The notes under the pieces: model-generated
What the model saw: only the letters and a program-made list of their open reading frames with translations
Told to the model about the DNA's origin: nothing
Database searches by the model: none
Shown here: piece after piece, positions 51,276 through 60,604 of the stretch
How the letters are laid out: every line of letters begins with the position of its first letter
Position numbering within the stretch: position 1 is the stretch's first letter
Origin: Rosettibacter primus
Lineage (GTDB): Bacteria; Bacteroidota; Ignavibacteria; Ignavibacteriales; Melioribacteraceae
NCBI RefSeq assembly: GCF_036860675.1
Contig: NZ_JAYKGK010000007.1
Location: 62,001 to 126,000 of the forward strand
Reading direction: 5' to 3'
Length of the DNA: 64,000 nt
Made by a program: the position numbers and the translations under genes

Positions 51276-52112
51276 TTATTCAATTTTTTTATAGACTCTT
51301 ACATATTCAACTTCCATTTTTTGAGGAAATATTGAATTATCAATTCCTTGAGCACCACCCCAATCGCCACCAATTGCAATATTTAATATCAAATGAAAAT
51401 CTTTAAAGAATGGCCAATATTCCCAGCCCTTACCTTCATTTTTGAAAATAAAATATTGTTTATCATCAACAAAAATTTTTATTTCTTCATTATTCCATTC
51501 AAGAACATAATTGTGAAATGCATCAGAGCAATCAGGAATTTTTATGGTTGCAGTTTTTTGGGTTCCGATTCTCCAGTAATATTTATTACAATGAATTGAA
51601 CCATGAATAACCCCTGGATCATAACCCACATGTTCCATAATATCTATTTCGCCGTTATCAGGCCAGCTTCCGTTTCCAAGATTCCACACAGTTGGAAGCA
51701 TCCAGATTGCAGGCCAGGTTCCTCGTCCTTTTGGAAGTTTAGCACGAATTTCAAAACGGCCATATGTCCAGTCTCCTTTACCTCTTGTTACAATTCTTGC
51801 AGATGTATATTCTTTTCCGTTCCAGTTATCTCTGCGCGCCTCAATAATTAATTTTCCATTTTCTACTCTTGCATTTTCAAGTCTTGCAGAATAATATTGT
51901 TTTTCGTTGTTACCCCAGCCGCTGTCTCCAATATCATATCCCCATTTTTGTGGATTTGGATAACCTTCATAATTAAATTCATCAGACCAGACCAATTCCC
52001 ATCCAGGGATTGAAGTTGAATCTTTATCATCTGGTTCTGTTGCACCTGATTTACAACTGCAGAATATTAATAAAAAACTTAATGCGAGATAATAATGGAA
52101 AATATTTTTCAT
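51276..52112 (-). CDS. GH16 beta-glucanase (laminarinase-type) lipoprotein
   Basis: A 278-residue lipoprotein: the signal peptide ends at a lipobox-like IFCSC, so it is expected to be membrane-anchored. The GH16 fold is clear: WSDEFNYEG at the start of the mature domain, RFEIRAKLPKGRGTWPAIWM, the catalytic GEIDIMEHVG (Glu-x-Asp-x-x-Glu), and MEVEYVRVYK at the end. The beta-bulge form of the active site (E-x-D-x-x-E) is typical of laminarinases and other beta-1,3-glucanases, so laminarin or mixed-linkage glucan is the probable substrate. It precedes the CotH gene with 5 bases between them. Confidence 0.92.
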   Translation of the reverse strand: MKNIFHYYLALSFLLIFCSCKSGATEPDDKDSTSIPGWELVWSDEFNYEGYPNPQKWGYDIGDSGWGNNEKQYYSARLENARVENGKLIIEARRDNWNGKEYTSARIVTRGKGDWTYGRFEIRAKLPKGRGTWPAIWMLPTVWNLGNGSWPDNGEIDIMEHVGYDPGVIHGSIHCNKYYWRIGTQKTATIKIPDCSDAFHNYVLEWNNEEIKIFVDDKQYFIFKNEGKGWEYWPFFKDFHLILNIAIGGDWGGAQGIDNSIFPQKMEVEYVRVYKKIE

Positions 52113-52222
52113 GGCTACCCTTTTAGTTTATTCTTTAATGTTAAGTTAAAATTATTTTTTGAAATTATCAGTGTTATTTTAAGGAGAGTTCTTGTGAAGA
52201 TAATTCGGTTAATGAAAATAAA

Positions 52223-53170
52223 TCAGCTTAAAAGTTGAAATGTTTTTCCAATTTCATCCAGTCCAATTATTAAGGGATAATTTGGAGCTGAATTTTTAAG
52301 CCACTCTATTGGTTCATTAATTGGTTCCATTCCTTGTTTAAATGTTTTTGTGTGAATAGGTATAAAATATTTAGCATTCATATCAGCTGCCATTTTTAGA
52401 GCTTCTTCTGGATTGCAGTGATTTCTGCGCCAGGGGTGATAAGCGCCGATAGGCATTATTGCAATATCAATATTTTCTTCTTTAACCTTATTTAGTTTTG
52501 TGGTATATGCTGTATCTCCGCCAAATAAAATTTTTTTCCCGCGATATTCTATTATGTAAGCATTATAACTTCTGCCGTCTTTAAAAAATCCTCTTGAGCG
52601 GTCTTTTTCCCATGGAAATCTCCAGCCAAAATGTTTTACTTCAAGTGCTTTAAAACGAATTCCATGCAAATTAATCTCGTCGTTCCAGTCAAGTACGTTT
52701 ATTGAGTGCCATGGTAAATCTTCAATAACATCTTTTGTAAGATATGCAGTAATTACATCAATATTATGTGGAAATTTTTTTGCAATGTATTTTAATGTTG
52801 GATAGTCCATGTGGTCCATATGTGCATGTGAAAGTAAAATTATATCTGGTTTAGGTATCTCATCTACATTTAATGCTGGAGGAGTTATTCTCGAAGGGCC
52901 ATAACTTGTACCCAAGATATAAATTCCTACTCGTTCGAACAGCACGGGGTCTGTTAAAATCCATTTGCCAAAAAAATTTATTAATACTGTCGAATGCCCA
53001 ATCCAGGAAAGAGTTATAGAGTCGTTGTTCCACGAGGAAGGCTCTGGTTTATAATTTAGTTTTAAGTATGGACTGGCTTTTGTTTTTGAACTTGTAAAAT
53101 GAGAAAATACAAATGAACCACTTAAGATTAATGATATTTGTTGTATAAATTTTTTTCTTGAAATCTTCAT
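52223..53170 (-). CDS. MBL-fold metallo-hydrolase (NAPE-PLD/UlaG-like)
   Basis: A 315-residue exported or membrane-anchored protein; its N-terminus (SRKKFIQQISLILSG) looks like a signal or anchor sequence. The metallo-beta-lactamase fold has SWIGHSTVLINF, the metal-binding LLSHAHMDHMD (His-x-His-x-Asp-His) and further ligands in VKHFGWRFP, GGDTAY and IPIHTKTFKQG. Its order and size resemble the N-acyl-phosphatidylethanolamine phospholipase D/UlaG branch. A phospholipid or lactone substrate is possible; sequence alone does not decide. It stands alone between the GH16 and TPM genes. Confidence 0.82.
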   Translation of the reverse strand: MKISRKKFIQQISLILSGSFVFSHFTSSKTKASPYLKLNYKPEPSSWNNDSITLSWIGHSTVLINFFGKWILTDPVLFERVGIYILGTSYGPSRITPPALNVDEIPKPDIILLSHAHMDHMDYPTLKYIAKKFPHNIDVITAYLTKDVIEDLPWHSINVLDWNDEINLHGIRFKALEVKHFGWRFPWEKDRSRGFFKDGRSYNAYIIEYRGKKILFGGDTAYTTKLNKVKEENIDIAIMPIGAYHPWRRNHCNPEEALKMAADMNAKYFIPIHTKTFKQGMEPINEPIEWLKNSAPNYPLIIGLDEIGKTFQLLS

Positions 53171-53240
53171 TGAAGTGATTTTTTAAAATTTCTACAATCT
53201 AAAACATAAATGCAGCTTGAAAAATTCAATAAGTTAATGG

Positions 53241-53705
53241 TCAACTTATTATGATTTTGTTCGAAAGTTCATTTGTATCATCAGGTTTTATGGGAAAATG
53301 TTTGCTTAGAATTTTTCCAACCTGTTCTATACAATAAATGATTCCTTCCGAAAATTTTCCATCAATAAATTTTAATTGTATTTCATCACGAAGTTTATCC
53401 CATGTATTATGTTCAACTTTTGAATTAATTCCTTCATCAGCTAAAATGTAAAATTTTCTTTCACCAAGAAGAAGATAAATTAAAATTCCAGTTTTATCTC
53501 TGGTATTGTGCATATTTAATTTGTAAAATTCTTTTTCTGCGAGTTGACGCAATTCTTTTTTTCTTTCGAAGAAATTTCTAAATTCCTTTATGCAGACACG
53601 AATTTCTCCCGATGTATTTTTTTCTGCTTCTTTAATTTTTTTTGAGAATCTTAGAAAGTCATCATCTGTAAAGAAATTATAAATTAAACTTTTTGTTGAG
53701 CTCAT
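53241..53705 (-). CDS. TPM-domain protein
   Basis: A 154-residue soluble protein with one TPM domain (SGEIRVCIKEF, TGILIYLLLGERKFYILAD, WDKLRDEIQLKF, GIIYCIEQVGKIL). No signal peptide or membrane helix is visible, unlike many YgcG/TPM proteins that end in a membrane anchor. Such domains occur in phosphatase-like and photosystem-maintenance proteins; the bacterial role is unclear. A TTG at 53717 could add four residues, but ATG 53705 follows a GGA run. The gene stands divergent from gpmA. Confidence 0.78.
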   Translation of the reverse strand: MSSTKSLIYNFFTDDDFLRFSKKIKEAEKNTSGEIRVCIKEFRNFFERKKELRQLAEKEFYKLNMHNTRDKTGILIYLLLGERKFYILADEGINSKVEHNTWDKLRDEIQLKFIDGKFSEGIIYCIEQVGKILSKHFPIKPDDTNELSNKIIIS

Positions 53706-53827
53706 TTTATAATCCAATTTCTAATTTTACTATAAAGATAATTCAATAAGTAATCAAAAAAAACAGCAGGGAATAGAATTTTTTATATATTTGCTTTTGA
53801 TTTTTTAACAAATCTATGGAGATAAAA

Positions 53828-54574
53828 ATGCATAAAGTAGTATTGCTTCGACATGGAGAAAGTGAATGGAACAAACTAAATCTTTTTACTGGATGGACAG
53901 ATGTTGACCTTTCAGAAAAAGGAGTAGAGGAAGCACATCAAGCAGGCAAGGTATTAAAGCAGGAAGGTTATACTTTTGATATTGCATTTACTTCAGTATT
54001 AAAAAGAGCAATCAAAACTCTTTATATAGCACTTGAAGAGATGGATTTGATGTGGATTCCTGTTATTAAATCCTGGAGATTAAATGAAAGACATTATGGA
54101 GCACTTCAAGGTTTGAACAAAGCAGAGACAGCAGAAAAATATGGTATGGAAAAGGTTAAACTCTGGAGAAGAAGTTATGATGTTCCTCCTCCGCCACTTG
54201 ATGAAAATGATGAAAGATATCCGGGCAAAGACCCGCGCTACAAAGATTTAGATAAAAAAGATATACCTTTAACAGAAAGTTTAAAACTTACTGTCGAAAG
54301 ATTTTTACCTTACTGGCACGATACAATTGCTCCAACAATAAAAAGTGGTAAGAAAGTTATAATTGCTGCACATGGAAATAGTCTTCGTGCACTTGTAAAA
54401 TATCTTGATAATATTTCTGATGAAGATATAGTTGAATTAAATATTCCAACAGGAATTCCGCTTGTTTATGAACTTGACGATGAACTGAAACCAATTAAAC
54501 ATTATTATCTTGGTGACGAAGAAGCAATTAATGCGGCTATAAATGCTGTTGCTAAGCAAACCGAAAAGAAATAG
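53828..54574 (+). CDS. gpmA: 2,3-bisphosphoglycerate-dependent phosphoglycerate mutase GpmA
   Basis: Glycolytic mutase interconverting 2- and 3-phosphoglycerate. The phosphohistidine is His9 in VVLLRHGESEWN; FTGWTDVDLSEKG, LNERHYGALQGLNKAE and AAHGNSLRALVKYL complete the signature. The 248 residues match dimeric bacterial dPGM. ATG 53828 is preceded by GGAG with 7-base spacing, whereas the ATG at 53816 contains that ribosome-binding site, so I chose 53828. It lies divergent from the TPM gene and is followed, after 120 bases, by the PorV-like gene. Confidence 0.96.
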   Translation: MHKVVLLRHGESEWNKLNLFTGWTDVDLSEKGVEEAHQAGKVLKQEGYTFDIAFTSVLKRAIKTLYIALEEMDLMWIPVIKSWRLNERHYGALQGLNKAETAEKYGMEKVKLWRRSYDVPPPPLDENDERYPGKDPRYKDLDKKDIPLTESLKLTVERFLPYWHDTIAPTIKSGKKVIIAAHGNSLRALVKYLDNISDEDIVELNIPTGIPLVYELDDELKPIKHYYLGDEEAINAAINAVAKQTEKK

Positions 54575-54694
54575 CTGGAATTAAATGCTATATTATTAAA
54601 TGAATTTATTCTTTATTTCATTGAAATTAACCATGATTATTTAGGGAGAAAGAAACAGAATAATTTTACTGAATCATAATTCAAGGATTCAATT

Positions 54695-55723
54695 ATGAAA
54701 AAAATAATTTTCATTTTGTTCTTTCTCCTGAATTCAATTTCGATATACTCACAAACTGTAATTGGTAAATACGGCGGAGAATTTTTGTCGATTGGTGTTG
54801 GTGCCAGAGCACTTGCATTGGGTGGCTCGCAAGTAGCAATTGTAAATGATGTTACAAGTGGTTACTGGAATCCTGCTGGACTATCATTAATCAATTATCC
54901 TCAAATTAGTTTGATGCACGAAGAACATTTCGGGAGCCTTGTTAATTATAATTATGCATCCGTGGCTGTTCCATATGGAAAAGATATGAGTTTTGGATTA
55001 AGCATTATTCGTTTGAGCATTGATGGAATTCCTGATACACGAAATGCAATTTATGATGTTAATGGAGATGGAATATTAGATATTCACGATGATAAACCAG
55101 ATTATTCAAAAATTACTGAATTTAACAATACAGATTGGGCATTCTACTTAACATTTGCAAAACGTAATTCAGAAAATTTTTCGTGGGGTGCAAATGTTAA
55201 GATTATAAAAAGAAACATAGCAGAATTTAGTGCTGCTGGAATTGGTTTCGATATTGGCGCTCAATATAAACCATATGAAAATCTTTTTCTCGGTCTGAAT
55301 TTTCAAGATATAACAACAACATTGGTTGCATGGGATACTGGAAGAAATGAATTAATTACTCCAACTGTTAAAGTTGGAGCTGCATACATGCTTAATATTT
55401 GGGGAGGAGCAATTCTCCCTGTATTTGATTTAGATTTAAGATTTGAAAACAGAAAGTCAGCATCAAATTTCAATATAGGTCCAGTAAGTTTCGATTTGCA
55501 TTCAGGTCTTGAATATAATTATAAAAATATTTTTTCTGTTCGTGCTGGTTACAGCGATGTAAAACAATTTACGGTTGGAGCAGGAATTAATCTTCCCAAA
55601 CTTACAATTGATTATTCGTTTGCAAGAATAACACAATCAGAATCAGAAAGATTACCAGATACTCACAGGATTTCTTTAATTCTAACACTTGAAGAGCCAG
55701 AATTTATAAGGGAGGGGAAATAA
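54695..55723 (+). CDS. PorV/PorQ-family outer-membrane protein
   Basis: A 342-residue exported beta-barrel-type protein (signal peptide to ~21). Its mature start matches the PorV/PorQ family: FLSIGVGARALALGGSQVAI, GYWNPAGLSLI and ISLMHEEHFG, followed by alternating amphipathic strands to the C-terminus. PorV acts as a shuttle/attachment factor of the type IX secretion system that carries proteins with C-terminal sorting domains, as found on three proteins in this window. An aspartate-rich VNGDGILDIHDDKPDY stretch (~118-133) might bind calcium. Which Por paralogue it is cannot be settled by eye. Confidence 0.85.
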   Translation: MKKIIFILFFLLNSISIYSQTVIGKYGGEFLSIGVGARALALGGSQVAIVNDVTSGYWNPAGLSLINYPQISLMHEEHFGSLVNYNYASVAVPYGKDMSFGLSIIRLSIDGIPDTRNAIYDVNGDGILDIHDDKPDYSKITEFNNTDWAFYLTFAKRNSENFSWGANVKIIKRNIAEFSAAGIGFDIGAQYKPYENLFLGLNFQDITTTLVAWDTGRNELITPTVKVGAAYMLNIWGGAILPVFDLDLRFENRKSASNFNIGPVSFDLHSGLEYNYKNIFSVRAGYSDVKQFTVGAGINLPKLTIDYSFARITQSESERLPDTHRISLILTLEEPEFIREGK

Positions 55724-55765
55724 AAAATCATTTTGGAAATCGATAAGTTAAATCTGAATATAGAA

Positions 55766-55811
55766 AAACCGTGCTGCTACAATAAAAACTTTTGCAGCAC
55801 GGTCTTTTTTA
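55766..55811. terminator. Bidirectional terminator between PorV-like and GH130 genes
   Basis: A perfect 10-bp stem ACCGTGCTGC (55768-55777) / GCAGCACGGT (55794-55803) with a 16-base loop. It is followed by CTTTTTT on the plus strand and by TTTTT on the minus strand, so it can end both the PorV-like transcript and the leftward sugar-uptake operon. Confidence 0.9.
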
Positions 55812-55835
55812 GGAGGTACCATGATAGGGGAAAAG

Positions 55836-57035
55836 TTATTTTTTGATTTTAAGTTTTTTCATTACTTCAAGATTTTTCTTAATTAATTCATTTCTTTGTT
55901 GAACACAAACAGCACTTCTCAGACCATCTTCAGGTGTATTTAATACATAATCTAAAAGTTTATCTATTGTAGAAACTGCAACATGCATTCGTGTATCAGA
56001 CGAGCCGTAATAAATCAAAACATCTCCGTTTTTCTTTGCAACCCAGCCATTGCTGAAAACAACATTAGATACATCTCCAATTCTTTCTTCTCCCTCAGGT
56101 GCCAGGAAATATCCTCCTGGTTTAGCAATAACTTTGTAAGGTTCATTTAAATCTGTTAAAAACATGTATAGAACATATCTTAATCCAGCAGCAGTATTTC
56201 TTACACCATGAGCTAATTGTAACCATCCTTTATCCGTTTTAATTGGAGCAGGTCCCAATCCATTTTTTACTTCTTTGATTGTGTGATAAATTTTTTCATC
56301 TACAATTATTTCTTCTTCAATTACAGCATTCTCAATTGAATCTGATAAGCCCCAGCCAATTCCGCCACCGGTTCCTGTTTCAATAAATCCATCCTGTGGA
56401 CGTGTGTAAAATGCATATTTGCCGTTTACAAATTCAGGATGAAGAACAACATTTCTTTGTTGAGGCGATTTTGTTTTTAAGTCCGGTAATCTTTCCCAAT
56501 TAATTAAATCTTTTGTACGAACAATGCCAGCTTGTGCCACTGCTGCAGAAGTATCAGTTGGAGGCGAGTTTGGGTCTTTTCTTTCAGTGCAGAAAATTCC
56601 ATAAATCCATCCATCCTCATGTTTGACAAGTCTCATATCGTAAACATTTGTATCAGGTTCATCTGTCTCAGGAATAGTAATTGGGAAATCCCAGAATTTG
56701 AAATTATCGATTCCATTTGGTGATTCTGCAATTGCAAAGAAAGATTTTCTATCAACACCTTCAACACGAACAGCAAGAACAATTTTGCCATTAAATTCCA
56801 TTGCCCCAGAATTAAAAGTTGCATTTATTCCCATTCTTTCCATTAAATGAGGATTTGTATCATAATTCAAGTCGTAACGCCAGAATATAGGTGTATGCTC
56901 TGCAGTCAGCACGGGATATTTGTAACGATAAAAGATGCCATTTGTTTTTGCCAGTCTTGCATTTTTTCTTCTAATTAATTTATTGTGATCTTCAAACAAC
57001 TTTTTTAATCTTTCGTTGAATTGCTTCTTGGTCAT
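55836..57035 (-). CDS. GH130 mannosylglucose phosphorylase
   Basis: A 399-residue cytoplasmic beta-propeller phosphorylase of family GH130. MGINATFNSGAMEFNGKIVL, FCTERKDPNSPP, RNVVLHPEFVNGKYAFYTRP, GLGPAPIKTDKGWLQLAHG and IYYGSSDTRMHVAVS are the conserved blocks, with the pair of arginines and catalytic Asp region in TNVYDMRLVKHEDGW. The length and blocks best match the 4-O-beta-mannosyl-glucose phosphorylase group (GH130_1), which releases mannose-1-phosphate in beta-mannan catabolism. Acting on another beta-mannoside is possible. It is the last gene of a leftward operon with two sugar transporters. Confidence 0.87.
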   Translation of the reverse strand: MTKKQFNERLKKLFEDHNKLIRRKNARLAKTNGIFYRYKYPVLTAEHTPIFWRYDLNYDTNPHLMERMGINATFNSGAMEFNGKIVLAVRVEGVDRKSFFAIAESPNGIDNFKFWDFPITIPETDEPDTNVYDMRLVKHEDGWIYGIFCTERKDPNSPPTDTSAAVAQAGIVRTKDLINWERLPDLKTKSPQQRNVVLHPEFVNGKYAFYTRPQDGFIETGTGGGIGWGLSDSIENAVIEEEIIVDEKIYHTIKEVKNGLGPAPIKTDKGWLQLAHGVRNTAAGLRYVLYMFLTDLNEPYKVIAKPGGYFLAPEGEERIGDVSNVVFSNGWVAKKNGDVLIYYGSSDTRMHVAVSTIDKLLDYVLNTPEDGLRSAVCVQQRNELIKKNLEVMKKLKIKK

Positions 57036-57050
57036 TTAATAATCTCCTTA

Positions 57051-58466
57051 TCAATTATTATTTCTTGCAAGTTCAAGCTCAGTTTCAATTTTTTTCATGT
57101 AATCTTCAGAGAGTGGATAGAAAAGAATAAAAATTGTAGCAAGTATAGCACCAATAGCTGCAATTATACTAATCATGAGACGAATACCAATAAGTGACAA
57201 ATCGGTTTGTTCAACATTAGGTTGAAAACCAAATGCAGCTAAAATCCATCCCGATAGAGCTCCTCCTAAAGTCCAGCCAAATTTTTGTGACATTGAAGAT
57301 GAAGAAAAAATCAATCCTGTTGCTCTTCTTCCAGATTTCCATTCTGAATAATCTGAAATATCTGCATACATTGACCAGATTAACGGGAGTACAATTCCAG
57401 CCGAAATTCCTATTAAAATATTTAACAAGAAAATTAAAATAATCTGATGAGGTTGTAAGAAATAGAGAAGCGTACTAAATACTGCCGAAGAGATTGTAGA
57501 GAGAAGAAAAGTATTCTTTTTTCCAATCTTAGAAGAAAATGGTTTAGCAAGAATAACACCTATAATATTTGTTGCAAGCCAGATAGTCATATATGCAGAG
57601 GATAATTCTGAATGAGTCAGGTAAAATTTGTATCCAAGTAAATTTATTTCCTGAGATTTAATAAAATATTTAAAGTAATAAAGAATTGAGCCGTCGCGAA
57701 GGGAATTAAAAATTAAAACTGAGATTCCAGCTCCAAGCATAATAAACCATGGTTTATTATGAGCGAGATCTGTCAAATCATTTTTAAGAGAGGATTTTTT
57801 TTCTTTTGCAGGTTTTAATCTTTCTTTTGTTCCTGCAAAAGTTAGTATAAAAAATAAAGCTGCGAGAATAGCATAAACTCCAACCGTCCATTGATAACCG
57901 CGTGAAAAATTATTTCCAATACTAAAATAATTTATAAGATAATTAGCCGAAACAGTTACAAGTATTCCACCCGAAAAAGCACCAATAAATCTAAATGATG
58001 CAAGAGAAGTTCTGTCGTTTGTATCATTTGTTATAACACCCATTAAAGATGAATAAGGAACATTAACAACTGTGTAAATCATCATCATCAAAGTGTAAGT
58101 TACGTAAGCATAAATTAGTTTTCCTGAAGCAGATAAATTTGGTGTGGTAAAAGTAATGATACCGATTATTGCAAAAGGTATTGAACCAAATAAAAGATAG
58201 GGACGAAATTTACCCCAGCGTGTGTTGGTTCTATCAGCTATTGCACCCATCATTGGGTCATTTATTGCATCCCAGATTCTTGTAACTAAAAACATAGTTC
58301 CAACAGCAGCAGCGGGTAATCCAAAAATATCTGTGTAAAAGAACAATAGATACATTGAAAATAATTTCCAGAACATGGAAGAAGCAAAATCACCGCAACC
58401 GTAAGAAATTTTTTCTAATAGTGAAATTTTTATTTTTGGCTCTATTTGAACAGATTCGGCTCTCAT
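57051..58466 (-). CDS. GPH-family glycoside:cation symporter
   Basis: A 471-residue, 12-helix major-facilitator protein of the glycoside-pentoside-hexuronide:cation symporter type. ISYGCGDFASSMFWKLFSMY, TRIWDAINDPMMGAIADRT and GKFRPYLLFGSIPF are the GPH N-terminal signatures, and a second-half SSSSMSQKFGWTLGGA block is also present. It would import an oligosaccharide (mannosylglucose or mannobiose given the neighbouring phosphorylase) with sodium or proton. It lies 15 bases upstream of the GH130 gene and 8 bases after the SSS transporter. Confidence 0.9.
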   Translation of the reverse strand: MRAESVQIEPKIKISLLEKISYGCGDFASSMFWKLFSMYLLFFYTDIFGLPAAAVGTMFLVTRIWDAINDPMMGAIADRTNTRWGKFRPYLLFGSIPFAIIGIITFTTPNLSASGKLIYAYVTYTLMMMIYTVVNVPYSSLMGVITNDTNDRTSLASFRFIGAFSGGILVTVSANYLINYFSIGNNFSRGYQWTVGVYAILAALFFILTFAGTKERLKPAKEKKSSLKNDLTDLAHNKPWFIMLGAGISVLIFNSLRDGSILYYFKYFIKSQEINLLGYKFYLTHSELSSAYMTIWLATNIIGVILAKPFSSKIGKKNTFLLSTISSAVFSTLLYFLQPHQIILIFLLNILIGISAGIVLPLIWSMYADISDYSEWKSGRRATGLIFSSSSMSQKFGWTLGGALSGWILAAFGFQPNVEQTDLSLIGIRLMISIIAAIGAILATIFILFYPLSEDYMKKIETELELARNNN

Positions 58467-58474
58467 TTTGATTA

Positions 58475-60316
58475 TTAAATTTTTTCAGCAATTTCGTTAT
58501 AGAACTTCTCAGTTTTTTCCCCTGCTATTTCTTCTAATTTATTCCACCATGTGAATTTCAAAGTAATTGATGTAATCAGAGTAATTATCAGTGTAATGAC
58601 AAAAGATTTATATTCTTTTATAACAAGATACATTGGAGCAGCAAGAAGAGTAGATTGCCAGATAATTCCAACAACTACATTAAAAATATCTCTTTTGAAA
58701 TTTGCATCTGATTTAAATTCGGGAAAGCGGGCTTCTACTTTTTTTCTAATTGGTTTCCACAATCCCCATGGTCTTACTTTAACATAAAACTTCATTAACA
58801 CTTCATCTGGTTCTGGTTCAGTTAAATAACTTCCAAGAATAGAACCAATTACGGATACAGCTAAAACATACGGGAATGCAGTCAAAGCAGGTAAATTTGG
58901 AAATAGCACCGGCATTAAAAGAGCACATGCAATTCCAATTACCATTCCCCAGAAATATCCATATCCATTTAATCTCCACCAGTACCATTTAAGAACATTT
59001 GCTGCGGTATAACCTCCCCACAATCCATTTACAATCCATAATGTAACCTGATTTACCGATTGAGCAAGAATACCAAATACAAATCCCAATACAGCAAAGA
59101 AAATTGAAACTATAATACTCAGCTTAACATATTTTTTAGGAGGAGCATTTGGATTTATAAATTTTTTGTAGATATCATTAACTACATAAGCTGGAGCAGC
59201 ATTTAATGTTGCAGCATAAGTTGACATAAAAGCAGCTAATAATCCAGCTAACAAAACACCTACTAAACCAACAGGTATTAAATTCTTCAATGCCAAAGGT
59301 AAAACCATTTCAAAATCAATATTAGAACCCATTGCTTTTAGTTCAGGCATTAAGAATACCAATGCAAGAACTGTTAATCCAGCAATCATCATGTATCTCG
59401 GGAAGAAAAGTACAACAGAAACAAACCAGCTCATCTTAGCAGCTTCTTTTGGATTTTTTGTAGCAAGAATTCTTTGCATATCATAATTTGGAGCTGGACC
59501 TGCTGCACTAACTAAAATTCCTTTGAATAAAACCATCATCATAAATATTGTAAAAAGTTCATATCCATCCTGAGCAATTTTTTGATTAACAGAATCCATG
59601 ATACCAGACCAATCAAGGTTTAAGTGCCAGCCAAAAAAAACTTCTTTCCATCCCGATGGGACGACAGCATTTAATGTTTCAGGAGCTATGGCATTCATTG
59701 CCACAATACCAACAGTAATTGATGCAATGGTCATCACAAAAAATTGAAGAACCTCAGTGGCTACCACACTGACCATTCCACCTTTCACAGCATAAATTGC
59801 AGTTATGCTCATAAGAATTATAGCATACACATCAGGAGATAAATCCCAGGGCAAAAATATTTTTGCAAATTTTCCAATTCCTTTGAAATCATAAGCAATA
59901 AATCCGACAAGACTTACAAGTGCAAAACAAACCACAATATAGTGAGCAAGTCGTGCCCCTTTTCCATTTCCGAAGCGAGTTTCAATCCATTGAGCACCTG
60001 TCATTACATTTGAACGTCTCAGCCAGATTGAAAGATATGCCATTAAAAATATTTGATTAAAGATTGGCCAGAGCCAGGGAATCCATACACTTTTTAATCC
60101 ATATACAAACATTAAATAAACAAGCCACATTGTCCCTGTTATATCAAACATGCCCGAAGCATTTGATATCCCAAGTATCCACCAGGGTAGAGCATTACTT
60201 CCAAGGAAATATGAATCAATATCCTTAATTGCTCTTTTTGAAACTAAAATTCCAATTACTAAGATAATAGCAAAGTATGCTATAATTATTAACAGGTCGA
60301 TTGTATTAATTATCAT
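58475..60316 (-). CDS. Sodium:solute symporter (SSS family)
   Basis: A 613-residue membrane protein with ~13-14 hydrophobic helices in the SSS fold. The N-terminal region has FLGSNALPWWILGISNASGMFD; MTGAQWIETRFGN and the GISNAS/ITGT segments are typical of sodium-coupled sugar transporters. The C-terminal cytoplasmic part (~490-560) is enlarged. Its exact sugar is unknown. Head position in the SSS-GPH-GH130 operon suggests two parallel uptake routes feeding one phosphorylase. ATG 60316 is preferred over a TTG twelve bases upstream. Confidence 0.88.
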   Translation of the reverse strand: MIINTIDLLIIIAYFAIILVIGILVSKRAIKDIDSYFLGSNALPWWILGISNASGMFDITGTMWLVYLMFVYGLKSVWIPWLWPIFNQIFLMAYLSIWLRRSNVMTGAQWIETRFGNGKGARLAHYIVVCFALVSLVGFIAYDFKGIGKFAKIFLPWDLSPDVYAIILMSITAIYAVKGGMVSVVATEVLQFFVMTIASITVGIVAMNAIAPETLNAVVPSGWKEVFFGWHLNLDWSGIMDSVNQKIAQDGYELFTIFMMMVLFKGILVSAAGPAPNYDMQRILATKNPKEAAKMSWFVSVVLFFPRYMMIAGLTVLALVFLMPELKAMGSNIDFEMVLPLALKNLIPVGLVGVLLAGLLAAFMSTYAATLNAAPAYVVNDIYKKFINPNAPPKKYVKLSIIVSIFFAVLGFVFGILAQSVNQVTLWIVNGLWGGYTAANVLKWYWWRLNGYGYFWGMVIGIACALLMPVLFPNLPALTAFPYVLAVSVIGSILGSYLTEPEPDEVLMKFYVKVRPWGLWKPIRKKVEARFPEFKSDANFKRDIFNVVVGIIWQSTLLAAPMYLVIKEYKSFVITLIITLITSITLKFTWWNKLEEIAGEKTEKFYNEIAEKI

Positions 60317-60328
60317 ATATGAAACCAA

Positions 60329-60604
60329 GCATTATTATGGGCTATTATTTTTTATCAGAAATAATGCCATCATAAAAAAATTAATTTTTTCACAATTCCA
60401 ACATTATTATGCAATTAATTAATCCTCTGTTTTTATTATTATAATAAAAATTATGAAATTGATAATTATTAAAATGATTTAATTCGATTTAGAACGATAT
60501 TAAATATGTTTTTAGTTTTTAAAATAATTTCATATTCTCACAAAATATTTTTTGAAATTTTACGATAATACCGTGTGGATTAATCTTCTTATAAAGGTGA
60601 ATAC
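60329..60604. other. Divergent intergenic region, sugar operon and GH13 gene
   Basis: 276 AT-rich bases between two divergent genes. GCATTATT (60329-60336) and AATAATGC (60360-60367) form an inverted pair near the transporter start, and CATTATTATG occurs at both 60330-60339 and 60402-60411. These may be regulator sites, but the AT content makes chance likely. No regulator gene, tRNA or ORF was seen here. Confidence 0.4.

Noticed and set aside
55811..55886. AGGAGGTACC followed by ATG and a 21-codon frame after the bidirectional terminator
   Set aside because: It overlaps the 3' end of the GH130 gene and encodes a Phe/Lys-rich peptide; most likely chance or a relic, although the ribosome-binding sequence resembles that of the TonB receptor gene.
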